A DNA stretch of 64,000 bases from an uncultured Alteromonadaceae bacterium (GTDB lineage Bacteria; Pseudomonadota; Gammaproteobacteria; Enterobacterales; Alteromonadaceae). The position numbers and the translations under genes are program-made. This document shows, piece by piece, positions 1 through 8,480 of the stretch. The notes below the pieces were generated by a model, which saw only the letters and a list, made by a program, of their open reading frames with translations, was not told where the DNA came from and searched no databases. Within the stretch, counting starts at the first letter, position 1; every line of letters begins with the position of its first letter. The stretch spans positions 1-64,000 of the forward strand of contig CATMRP010000004.1 in assembly GCA_950073835.1 (NCBI GenBank), given 5' to 3'.

Positions 1-578
1 CGGGTAACAAAGGTATTTAACCATTCTGCCAGATACTTAACGTCGGCATTAACCCCAAAGAACATGTCTTTCTGGGCGTCCTTTGAGGGCAGCTCACCCT
101 CTTCGTTTTTCAGTACACGGCTGTAGCCCGTGTTAACGGGATTCACGTACACGATGTCGGCCACATCAAGAATCGAATAAGGATTTTTTTTCACACCGTA
201 TGGCTGCAGCGGATAACCCTCGTCATCAATGTTCAGGATCACCGGCCCGGTATAGGCAATGTGCATCCACACGGAGGCAGAGCCAGGCCCGCCGTTAAAG
301 CTTATTACCAGCGGGCGCGTACTGTCGTCTTTAATATCACTGCGCTTGTAATAGGTATAGTGCAAGGTGGCCACAGCATCACCTTCATCATTCCAGACCG
401 GCTGTGTGCCGGTAGTAGCGGTATAGTTTACCCTGTCGCCATTAATCGTGGTTTTATGTTCGGTGACCACGGTACTGTCGGGCTCGACGGCGCGACCGTA
501 ATCTTCAGCATAACCACACGGCGATGCCAACAGTGAAATGCCCACGGTCAGCGTGAGTAGTGATTTGATGAGTGTCAT
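1..578 (-). CDS. Serine carboxypeptidase, peptidase family S10 (3' part outside window)
   Basis: Reading leftward from an ATG at 578 gives an uninterrupted frame to the window edge, about 192 residues. It opens with a signal peptide (MTLIKSLLTLTVG... ending SPCGYA) and contains FNGGPGSASVWMH near residue 100, the conserved oxyanion-region block of S10 serine carboxypeptidases (NGGPG followed by a G-S-x-x pattern), then a DIVYVNPVNTGYS segment also typical of the family. The catalytic Ser, Asp and His lie beyond the left edge, so activity cannot be judged. The export signal implies a periplasmic or secreted exo- or dipeptidase. A purine-rich AGAGAG lies just upstream of the ATG. Family assignment is confident; substrate is unknown. 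Confidence 0.85.
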   Translation of the reverse strand, partial: MTLIKSLLTLTVGISLLASPCGYAEDYGRAVEPDSTVVTEHKTTINGDRVNYTATTGTQPVWNDEGDAVATLHYTYYKRSDIKDDSTRPLVISFNGGPGSASVWMHIAYTGPVILNIDDEGYPLQPYGVKKNPYSILDVADIVYVNPVNTGYSRVLKNEEGELPSKDAQKDMFFGVNADVKYLAEWLNTFVT

Positions 579-710
579 TGGTGCTCTCTTTTTATTGTCT
601 TGTCATTAACCATCATGGCACAAAAAACAGAGCAGGTTGAGTGTTCTCAGGGCATGCTGCCGGATCCCGGCGATAGTTAGCGGCTAAGCTGAGCAACCAG
701 TGGCGGGGGG

Positions 711-738
711 GGTGATACAAGTCGGCACTTGTATCACC
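711..738 (-). terminator. Perfect hairpin after the TPR lipoprotein gene
   Basis: Twelve-base arms GGTGATACAAGT / ACTTGTATCACC enclose a 4-base loop. The hairpin lies 10 bases beyond the stop of the leftward TPR gene. On the transcribed strand it is followed by a run of C rather than T, so it may act as an mRNA-stabilising or Rho-assisted structure rather than a classical intrinsic terminator. Confidence 0.55.
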
Positions 739-748
739 CTAATAGCGC

Positions 749-3523
749 TTACAGGTTAAATTGCTGTTCCAGTTCCGCTACCCGGGCTTTGGAGTCAGCG
801 GCATCAAAAATGCGGTCGGCCAGGCGCCGTTTAGCCAGCGGTTTTAAGTCCATCTTTAATAACAATTCAATGTAGTTAAGGTAGATTTCATCACTGCGGA
901 CCTCCTCCGACATCACACTATCGTAAATAGCTTTAGCGTCTTCGATTTCGCCTTTATCGATTAAAACCTGGGCCAGGGTATCGGCAATTTCAGGCGCTTT
1001 GGGTACCACTTCAAGCGCCTGGCGGGCATGCTTCTCGGCATCGTCCAGCATACCTTCCTGGTGCTCAAGGTAGGCGAGGTTATTCAGCGCTATGGCATTT
1101 TCCGGTTGCTTATCAGCAAGCTGACGATAGACCTCTATGGCTTTGCTACGATCCCGCTGAATAAGGCGCTCTGCGTACAGAAGCATCGCCTGGGTGTTGT
1201 CCGGATTGTTTTCTCTGAATGCCGTAACCAGCTCAAACGCCTTGTCTGACTGACCAGCCATTTCGTGGGCCGCCATGGCCAGTAACAGATTGCGAGTATT
1301 GGGAATGGCCTCATAAGCCGCTAACGCGTTGGGAATGGCCGCCGTAGGGTTATCGCGGTAAAGCTGTAACCGCGCTTTGATCCCTTTTACATAGGGCAAC
1401 TGCTGCTCTTGTGCCGATAACTGGTTAAGAATGGCTTCGGTTTGCGGAATTTGCCGTAACATGGCGTGAAAATGCGCTTTAACTACTTCAATTTGCCGGT
1501 CCGGACGTTTTTCTAAAAAGCCGTCGGTTAGCTCTACACCATTTTGGAAGCGACTTTGTAAATCAAGGATCATCGCCATGCCAAGTACTGCAGTTTTTTG
1601 ATTTGGCTGTTCACTCAGCCAGGCCTCATAATGCGCTTTTGCTTCGTTTATCCGAGAACCGGCCAGTAGTAACCGGCCCTTGGTATCCCAGTATAAATCG
1701 GGCGTATCATCGTTAAGCTTTACCTTTTCGATAAGCTCTATGCCATCGACAACGCGTTTTTCGGCCAGATAGACTCTGGCCAGTATGGTTTTAGGCACGT
1801 CGTCGTTTGGATTGCGGGCAACCACTTCCTGAATGGTATTTACTGCTTCGTTGGCTTTACCCATTTGCTTTTGCACAATATAGAGTAGCGCCAGCGATGC
1901 CTGATCGGTTGGGTCGATACTCAGCGCCTGATTAATAGCATCCAGCGCCTGCTGAGGCTGCTCCTGTACCATAGCGAGCGAGACCCGCTGGATTTTGGCT
2001 TTCAGGTTATTGCTGTCCAGCGCCTCAGCTTTGGTAATGGCGGTTTCGGCGGCCTGGTAGTTCTGCTGAGCGATATAGACCTGCCCTTTTACCAACCAGG
2101 GCTGGGCATTTTGCGGCTCGGCTTTTTGCCAGTTTTCTGCCACTTCCAGCGCTTTTTCAAACTGACGGGTAGCAATATAAGCGTTTGCCAGCGTTTGTTG
2201 GCCCATGGTGAGTTCCGGAGCACGCTCAACTGCCGCTTCCAGATTGACCAGCCCTTCGGCATCGTTAAGCGACAGCTGTAATACGCCAATGCGGGTTAGG
2301 TCTTCTGCCGAGGTGGCAATTGGCACAGACTTTTCAATCATCGCTTTCGCATCTACCACATTCCCGCTCTGCAATAATTGATAGCCGGCTTTGGAAAACA
2401 GCATGGCATCGTTCTCAGCTTCGCCATCGACTCGCGCCAAAATGTCGGTCGCTTCTTCATTTTTACCCTGCTGCAGTAAACTGTTAGCCAGCATCCGCAG
2501 TGCCGCATGAGATGGCGGCAAATCCGAAGCAATCATCGACAAGTGGCGGGTGGTAGCAGCATAATCTTCCAACTGATAAGCACTGAAACCGGCTAACAAG
2601 CGTGCCAGGGGATCGTTTCGGCCATTCTGAATCGCGGTTTCCAGGTGCTTAAGGGCAACGCTGAAATTGCCTTCACGCGCTTCAATCACGCCTTTAAACT
2701 GGTTGAGTAAAGGATGTGTAGCACTTTGCTTAAGCAGATCATTAACGAATGGCGCCGCGTCTTCAAATCGCTTGGCATCCATCAGGATAGCGGTAAGAAT
2801 AAATTTAGTTTCGGTATCATCCGGCGCCACGTCCAGATATGCATCGTAAGCGGTGACGGCAGCATCCAGATTACGTAAATACATATTCAGCCGTGCTTGC
2901 TGCATTAAGACGTCTTTGTTCAGCGGTGCCTGTTGCTGCAAGGTGTTAATAGCCTGCAGTGAATCTTCATAGTCGTCATCAAGCACCTTACCGAGTGCCA
3001 GCGATAACCCCTTATACACACTCGATGTATCTATTTTTGCAATATCCTCAAGCAGGACTCTGGCTTCTTTGTTCTTTTCCAGTCGCAGTAGCGCTTCCAG
3101 CTTGTAGTAGGTTACCTCGGCCCGTTTTACCGGCGTCAGACCGTCTACATTGTGGTTAATCTCAGACAAGGCTACTTCTGAATTGGTTTCCTGGTAGGCC
3201 CGGGTGATCAGCGGCAGCACTTCGCTGACTTCATAGCCCAGATCCAATGCCCGGTTAAGTTCTTTTTCGGCTGCCGCAAAGTCTTTTTGTTGCAGGTAGA
3301 GCTGGCCAAGTTCAAATCGCGCGTCAGGATCCTTGGGGTCTTTCTGGATGGCACTTTTATATTCAATAATGGCCGACGGGTTATCCTTCGCCTCAACAAA
3401 CTGGCGCGCAGCGAGCACGTGTTCTTCACTGGTTTTCTGACCACAGCCGGTCAGTGACAGGCTGGAGATTCCCAGCAGTACAGCACCCAATACCAGGTTA
3501 CGATTCAATGAATTTCTTTTCAT
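749..3523 (-). CDS. Large TPR-repeat lipoprotein (PrsT-like, PEP-CTERM/exosortase-associated type)
   Basis: About 924 residues from the ATG at 3523. This start is preferred over the frame's first possible start at 3601 because the protein then begins MKRNSLNRNLVLG, a clean lipoprotein signal with lipobox LTGC. The rest is a chain of tetratricopeptide repeats (repeated A-x-x-x-Y/L-x-x-A-L...P helices, for example ARFELGQLYLQQKDFAAAEKE), with no enzyme motif. Length, lipobox and repeats match the TPR protein called PrsT in PEP-CTERM/exosortase exopolysaccharide systems. No exosortase or polysaccharide gene is adjacent here, so that name is an inference. It probably sits on the periplasmic face of a membrane as an assembly scaffold. 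It is transcribed divergently from deaD. Confidence 0.75.
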   Translation of the reverse strand: MKRNSLNRNLVLGAVLLGISSLSLTGCGQKTSEEHVLAARQFVEAKDNPSAIIEYKSAIQKDPKDPDARFELGQLYLQQKDFAAAEKELNRALDLGYEVSEVLPLITRAYQETNSEVALSEINHNVDGLTPVKRAEVTYYKLEALLRLEKNKEARVLLEDIAKIDTSSVYKGLSLALGKVLDDDYEDSLQAINTLQQQAPLNKDVLMQQARLNMYLRNLDAAVTAYDAYLDVAPDDTETKFILTAILMDAKRFEDAAPFVNDLLKQSATHPLLNQFKGVIEAREGNFSVALKHLETAIQNGRNDPLARLLAGFSAYQLEDYAATTRHLSMIASDLPPSHAALRMLANSLLQQGKNEEATDILARVDGEAENDAMLFSKAGYQLLQSGNVVDAKAMIEKSVPIATSAEDLTRIGVLQLSLNDAEGLVNLEAAVERAPELTMGQQTLANAYIATRQFEKALEVAENWQKAEPQNAQPWLVKGQVYIAQQNYQAAETAITKAEALDSNNLKAKIQRVSLAMVQEQPQQALDAINQALSIDPTDQASLALLYIVQKQMGKANEAVNTIQEVVARNPNDDVPKTILARVYLAEKRVVDGIELIEKVKLNDDTPDLYWDTKGRLLLAGSRINEAKAHYEAWLSEQPNQKTAVLGMAMILDLQSRFQNGVELTDGFLEKRPDRQIEVVKAHFHAMLRQIPQTEAILNQLSAQEQQLPYVKGIKARLQLYRDNPTAAIPNALAAYEAIPNTRNLLLAMAAHEMAGQSDKAFELVTAFRENNPDNTQAMLLYAERLIQRDRSKAIEVYRQLADKQPENAIALNNLAYLEHQEGMLDDAEKHARQALEVVPKAPEIADTLAQVLIDKGEIEDAKAIYDSVMSEEVRSDEIYLNYIELLLKMDLKPLAKRRLADRIFDAADSKARVAELEQQFNL

Positions 3524-3684
3524 AAAGCTTACCTTGCAAATGATTCTCTGACTTTCCGTATTGTTGCAGCGACTAATACCAATCAGACGTGGTATCCACA
3601 CTACTATTGGCCTATAATAGTGTTTTAATAATCAGCTGGCTTTTCTGCTATGCCCCATCCGAGTTATTCAGGATCCGTAATTTA

Positions 3685-5439
3685 ATGACCACTAATGTCG
3701 AACTGACCTTCACAGACCTTAATCTTCCGCAGCCTATCTTACAAGCCTTGGAGAAAGTTGGCTACGAGAAACCGTCGCCAATTCAGGCGGAAAGTATTCC
3801 GTTACTACTGGACGGACACGATCTGTTGGGTCAGGCGCAAACCGGTACCGGTAAAACCGCAGCATTCGCACTGCCCATGCTGGCTAACCTGGACATCGAA
3901 GGCAACTACCCGCAACTGCTGGTTCTGGCCCCTACCCGGGAGCTGGCCATTCAGGTAGCCGAAGCGTTCCAGGCCTACGCCAGTTTCTCTAAAAAAATCC
4001 GCGTACTACCGGTTTACGGTGGTCAGTCTTACGATAACCAGATCCGCCAGTTGAAGCGTGGCGTGCAGGTTGTTGTAGGTACCCCGGGTCGGGTTATCGA
4101 TCACATTAAACGTGGCACGCTTAAACTCGACCAGCTGAAATTTTTGGTGCTCGACGAAGCCGACGAAATGCTCCGTATGGGCTTTATCGACGACGTAGAA
4201 CTGATTTTAAGTCATGCCCCGGCAGAACGTCAGACGGCGTTGTTCTCAGCAACCATGCCCGGACCCATCAAAAAAATAACCGAGCGTTATTTAAAAGATC
4301 CCAAGCATGTCAAAATCGCCTCTAAGGTAAGCACCGCCAGCACTATCCGCCAGCGTTACTGTCAGGTTGCCGGCCACCATAAGCTTGAAGCGCTAACGCG
4401 TATTATGGAAGTTGAGCCCTTTGACGGGGTTATCATCTTTGTGCGCACCAAAACCGCCACGCTGGAATTATCAGAAAAACTGGCCGCACGCGGATATGAT
4501 GTGGAGCCGCTAAATGGCGATATCCCACAAAACGCCCGGGAGCGTACGGTTGATCGCCTCAAACAAGGTAAGATTGATATTCTGGTTGCTACCGACGTAG
4601 TCGCCCGCGGCCTCGACGTAGAACGCGTTAGCCATGTCATTAACTTCGACGTACCCTACGATACGGAAAGTTATGTACACCGTATCGGCCGTACCGGCCG
4701 TGCCGGGCGAACTGGTGATGCTATTCTGTTTATTTCTCACCGCGAAAAGCGCATGCTGCAATCGATTGAAAGAGCGACTCGCCAAACTATCGAATCCATG
4801 CCGATTCCGTCGATCACAGAATTAAACGAAACGCGCCTGAGCAACTTTAAGCAAAGCATCTCCGAAGCCACCAAAGACGACAGCATTGAAAACCTGATGC
4901 CAATTGTGGACATGCTGCGCGAAGAGATTGAAGCCAGCCCGGAAGTATTACTGGCCGCACTGGTGAAGATTGCTCAGGGTGACGAACCTTTACTGCTGAA
5001 AGAATCAGACCGTCCGGACCTGCACAGCAAGCCCCGTCGTGACCGTGATTTCGACAATAGCAACCGCCGCGACCGTGATGGTGGCAAGGGCCGTGATGCT
5101 CGCCGTAAGTCACCCCGCGACAGTCGTCGCCCGGATGAAGGTAAGCAGCGCTTCCGCATTGAGGTGGGGCACGTACACGGTGTTAAGCCCGGCAATATCG
5201 TAGGCGCCATTGCTAACGAAGCGAATATCGACAGTAAGCACATTGGCGCTATCGAAATTTATGATAATTTCAGTACCGTAGACTTGCCAGAAGGTATGCC
5301 GGCAGACACTCGCCAAACCCTGCAGGGTACTCGCGTTGCCGGCCAACGTCTGGCGCTTCGTGAATGGTCTGATAAGCCACCAGCAAAAGGCAAGGGAAAA
5401 GGCCCTGGTGCAGGCAGAGGCAAACCTCGCGGCAAATAA
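3685..5439 (+). CDS. deaD: ATP-dependent DEAD-box RNA helicase DeaD/CsdA
   Basis: 584 residues from the ATG at 3685; the open frame extends to 3589, but the conserved Q-motif region begins just after this ATG. Helicase core motifs are in order: Q motif (SPIQAESIP), Walker A AQTGTGKT (51-58), PTRELA, TPGR, DEAD (157-160), SAT (188-190), then the second RecA domain with VATDVVARGLD and HRIGRTGR. A DbpA-type RNA-binding domain follows (FRIEVGHVHGVKPGNIVGAI), then a basic Gly/Lys tail, the arrangement of E. coli DeaD/CsdA. The enzyme unwinds structured RNA in 50S ribosome assembly and mRNA turnover, usually most important in the cold. An Arg/Asp-rich linker precedes the RNA-binding domain. Confidence 0.95.
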   Translation: MTTNVELTFTDLNLPQPILQALEKVGYEKPSPIQAESIPLLLDGHDLLGQAQTGTGKTAAFALPMLANLDIEGNYPQLLVLAPTRELAIQVAEAFQAYASFSKKIRVLPVYGGQSYDNQIRQLKRGVQVVVGTPGRVIDHIKRGTLKLDQLKFLVLDEADEMLRMGFIDDVELILSHAPAERQTALFSATMPGPIKKITERYLKDPKHVKIASKVSTASTIRQRYCQVAGHHKLEALTRIMEVEPFDGVIIFVRTKTATLELSEKLAARGYDVEPLNGDIPQNARERTVDRLKQGKIDILVATDVVARGLDVERVSHVINFDVPYDTESYVHRIGRTGRAGRTGDAILFISHREKRMLQSIERATRQTIESMPIPSITELNETRLSNFKQSISEATKDDSIENLMPIVDMLREEIEASPEVLLAALVKIAQGDEPLLLKESDRPDLHSKPRRDRDFDNSNRRDRDGGKGRDARRKSPRDSRRPDEGKQRFRIEVGHVHGVKPGNIVGAIANEANIDSKHIGAIEIYDNFSTVDLPEGMPADTRQTLQGTRVAGQRLALREWSDKPPAKGKGKGPGAGRGKPRGK

Positions 5440-5529
5440 CGTTAAGGTCTAAAAAATTCTTTTTTATTCGTTTGAATAATATAAATAACGGGGCACACTA
5501 GCTGCAATAGGAAACACTGAGAGTTTGAT

Positions 5530-6927
5530 ATGCGCTACTTCCCGTTATTTATAGATACACAGAACCTGCCCTGCCTGATAGTGGGGGCGGGAGAAGTGGC
5601 CGCTCGAAAGCTCGAACTACTGTTAAAAAGCGAAGCTCAGGTAACGGTAGTAGCACCTGAAATCTGTGGAACGGTCAGGCATCTGGCCAGTTCGGCACAG
5701 GTTTCCCTTCATCAACGCCCCTTTGAAAAAGCTGATCTGGACCATGTCAGAGTGGTATTTGTTGCCACCAGCGACGAAGCGTTAAATGCTGAAATCCATG
5801 CCGAGGCCACGGCTCGCGGTTTGCTGGTAAACGTTGTAGATAACACGCCTTTGTGCGGGTTTATTACGCCCTCAATTATTGATCGCTCGCCTATCGTCAT
5901 TGCCATGAGCAGTGGCGGCCATGCACCGGTATTGCTGCGTTATATGCGCCAGAAGCTGGAGTCGTTGATTCCTGCCAATATCAGCAAGCTGGGCGCTTTT
6001 TCTGAACGATTCAGAAATAAGGTTAAGTCCTCACTGGCTTCAGTAACGGCCCGCCGCTATTTCTGGGAGTCCGTGCTCGACGGTGACATCGCCGAAGAGG
6101 TCACTCAGGGGAATAACGAAAAAGCCGAGAAAAAATTTGAGGCGGCTCTCGCTGCCGCTGCCGCCAATAAGCAAACCGAAGGGCAGGTCTATCTAGTTGG
6201 CGCCGGGCCCGGCGATCCGGACTTACTGACCTTTCGCGCGTTACGCCTGATGCAAAAGGCCGATGTGGTGGTATACGACCGCCTGGTATCGCCGCAAATC
6301 CTGGAACTGGTGCGTCGCGACGCCGAAAAAGTGTACGTTGGCAAAGCCAAAAGTGTCCACACCGTTCCGCAGGACGATATCAATCAGCTGTTGGTAAACT
6401 ATGCCAAAGAAGGTAACCGGGTTGTGCGGCTTAAAGGCGGTGACCCCTTCATCTTTGGTCGTGGTGGCGAAGAGATCCAACGCCTGATAGAAGAAGGCAT
6501 TTCCTTCCAGGTGGTACCGGGGATTACCGCTGCTGCCGGGGCCGGCAGTTACGCAGGCATTCCACTTACGCACCGCGACCATGCGCAGTCTGTGGTATTT
6601 GCCACCGGCCACTTAAAAAACAATAGCATCGATTTAAACTGGCCTTCGTTGGCACAACCAAATCAGACCGCGGTGTTTTATATGGGGTTAACCGGCTTGC
6701 CGATTATCTGTGAACAGCTTATTAAACATGGGTTAGCCGCATCGACCCCCATTGCGTTGGTACAATCAGCAACCACCCACCAGCAAAAGGTGATCACCGG
6801 CACGTTGGCAGATATGCCTGATCATCCACAGTTAAGTGAAATAGCGCCGCCAGCCCTTATCATTGTCGGCGGTGTGGTTAGTCTGCAAAAACAACTTAAC
6901 TGGTTTGAACCGGGCCAGCCTGGTTAG
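5530..6927 (+). CDS. cysG: Siroheme synthase CysG (trifunctional)
   Basis: 465 residues. The N-terminal half (about 1-200) is precorrin-2 dehydrogenase/sirohydrochlorin ferrochelatase, with the NAD-binding VGAGEVAARK glycine motif near residue 19. The C-terminal half (about 215-455) is uroporphyrinogen-III C-methyltransferase, with the SAM-binding VGAGPGDPDLLT, RLKGGDPFIFGRGGEE and VVPGITAA blocks. Together these convert uroporphyrinogen III to siroheme, the cofactor of sulfite and nitrite reductases. Length matches E. coli CysG (about 457). It stands alone on this strand, 90 bases after deaD; no cys or nir genes are adjacent. Confidence 0.95.
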   Translation: MRYFPLFIDTQNLPCLIVGAGEVAARKLELLLKSEAQVTVVAPEICGTVRHLASSAQVSLHQRPFEKADLDHVRVVFVATSDEALNAEIHAEATARGLLVNVVDNTPLCGFITPSIIDRSPIVIAMSSGGHAPVLLRYMRQKLESLIPANISKLGAFSERFRNKVKSSLASVTARRYFWESVLDGDIAEEVTQGNNEKAEKKFEAALAAAAANKQTEGQVYLVGAGPGDPDLLTFRALRLMQKADVVVYDRLVSPQILELVRRDAEKVYVGKAKSVHTVPQDDINQLLVNYAKEGNRVVRLKGGDPFIFGRGGEEIQRLIEEGISFQVVPGITAAAGAGSYAGIPLTHRDHAQSVVFATGHLKNNSIDLNWPSLAQPNQTAVFYMGLTGLPIICEQLIKHGLAASTPIALVQSATTHQQKVITGTLADMPDHPQLSEIAPPALIIVGGVVSLQKQLNWFEPGQPG

Positions 6928-6979
6928 ACTATTCGTAAGCTAAAAAATTGCGCTACACTTAAAGGATGACTCGGTTAAG

Positions 6980-7966
6980 TTGCGCGCGATGAAATGTATT
7001 AGCTTTATAAGTTGGTGTTACCTGCTGTGCGGCTTAATCAATGTTGCCCACGCCGAACAAACGGCTTATCGCCGTTCAGCCACAGCAGAAGGAACCCAGT
7101 ACACCTTTGCCTGGCTTGATCACGATAACAAACCCCGTAAAATTTCATTTTTACTGCCCGATGACAGCAGCCAGCAGTTGCCTGTTCAACAGGTTAACTA
7201 CAATCCTCAACTGGCACTCAGGGCAGTCGAGATAGAGTTACTCAAAGCTGCGCGGGATATTGATCCCCGAGAGGCTCGTTTTAAGCTGATTAACCGACAT
7301 GATTCGCTGGAGTTCAGCTTAAGCGGTAAAGATGAAAAACGCCTCGATGAGCTGACCACTGAATTAAAGGAAACCCAGGAGACCGCTCTCGATAACTACC
7401 TGACCGAGCGTTATTTTCAGCATTACCAAACGCCCCTGTTACAAAAAGCAATTAAACCCAACCACATTCGCTACATTGAAGAAAGCACGCTGCCGCTGAT
7501 CCCGTTAGCCCAATCGCTGTATGATATTGTTGATGAGCAATCCAATGCGCGCTCTTACCTTAATCTGCTGCTAAGCTGGGCACAGACCATCCCCTATGAT
7601 GAGCTGACCAATCGCGTTTCCAGTAATGGATCTGGCTTTTCGCCACCACTGGCGGTGCTTAATCAGAATCTCGGCGATTGCGACAGTAAGTCAGTACTCA
7701 CTGCGTCTTTAATCAGAGCTTTTCTGCCGAATAACTCTATGCGACTCGTGCTGTTACGTAACCATGCTTTACTGGCGATTGCCATGACTCCGCTCACAAA
7801 AGATACCACAATGATGATAGACGGCATGCCGTTTATTTTGCTCGACCCTACCGGCCCGGCACAGATGAAGCTCGGTGAAGTCAGCAAATCCACCAAGCAG
7901 GAAATCGCCTCTCAACAGTACACACTTGAAGTTATTCCCCTCACCACCTCTTCCAATGAGCAATAG
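6980..7966 (+). CDS. Exported transglutaminase-like protein of unknown function
   Basis: About 328 residues. A signal peptide (CISFISWCYLLCGLINVAHA) precedes a charged helical middle region, then a segment LGDCDSKSVL around residue 230 and RNHALLAIA about 25 residues later. A Cys in a GDCDxKS context followed by a His and then an Asp (LLDPTG) fits a transglutaminase-like cysteine-protease fold, so it may be a periplasmic peptidase or amidase-like protein. The start is ambiguous: TTG at 6980 is better spaced from AAAGGA (6961-6966) than ATG at 6989, but the ATG leaves the signal peptide intact. I recognise no named family. It lies 52 bases after cysG. Confidence 0.7.
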   Translation: MRAMKCISFISWCYLLCGLINVAHAEQTAYRRSATAEGTQYTFAWLDHDNKPRKISFLLPDDSSQQLPVQQVNYNPQLALRAVEIELLKAARDIDPREARFKLINRHDSLEFSLSGKDEKRLDELTTELKETQETALDNYLTERYFQHYQTPLLQKAIKPNHIRYIEESTLPLIPLAQSLYDIVDEQSNARSYLNLLLSWAQTIPYDELTNRVSSNGSGFSPPLAVLNQNLGDCDSKSVLTASLIRAFLPNNSMRLVLLRNHALLAIAMTPLTKDTTMMIDGMPFILLDPTGPAQMKLGEVSKSTKQEIASQQYTLEVIPLTTSSNEQ

Positions 7967-7975
7967 CGGCCTGCT

Positions 7976-8476
7976 CAGCCGCCAAAGCCACCTCCGGTCA
8001 TTCGAACGACTCCGCTTGCCCTGATCACCTCATCAATAATCTCAACCAAATAATCGATGGCGGCACGGTAATTTCAAAGTCATCGCGCATAAAAACGTAA
8101 GACTGTGTCATTGACTTGCTTACCTCTGCAATGTTGCCTGCCCATTACCCGTGACGGCGATATTTGCGCCCTGAAAGTCGGAAAACCTTTCCAATAATAC
8201 CTTGCAAATAGCGTGTTCATAGTTTGACCAGGTAGCGGGGCTTGCATGTTCAATCTTATCGAGGGAAAAACACGAGCGCTCAATGTTGTAATCCAGCGCA
8301 ATAACTTCAATCGTGCTGTCGTCTCGTGGCGGTCCAGGTGCCAAAATTAATCACCACTGAACATGTAACTTCTCTTTATTATGGACGCAGATTGCAGTGA
8401 ATACCGGGCAAAACCTGCAATCATTGTGCAGCTTGTTCCGGGTTTAAGTCACACCGCGCTTCAGCCAGTATTTCGT
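7976..8476 (-). pseudogene. Relic of a galK-galT gene pair
   Basis: The segment aligns collinearly with the intact galK/galT DNA further right in three blocks: 7976-8143 with about 32331-32498 (galK 3' part), 8144-8355 with about 32983-33203 (galK 5' part), and 8362-8476 with about 33344-33458 (galK start and galT 3' end). Point changes are scattered through it. About 480 bases are missing inside galK, about 140 at the second junction, and most of galT is lost. No frame remains usable. The order and orientation match the intact operon, so this is an eroded paralogous or homologous copy. It ends at the stop codon of the halogenase-like gene, which is consistent with an ancestral gal cluster at this spot. 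Confidence 0.85.
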
Positions 8477-8480
8477 ACTT

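Noticed and set aside
261-536. 91-codon open frame on the plus strand at the left edge
   Set aside because: It is the antisense of the clear S10 peptidase gene on the minus strand.
4847-5346. Several overlapping minus-strand open frames under the deaD C-terminus
   Set aside because: They arise from the repetitive Arg/Asp-rich codons of the helicase tail and have no family resemblance.
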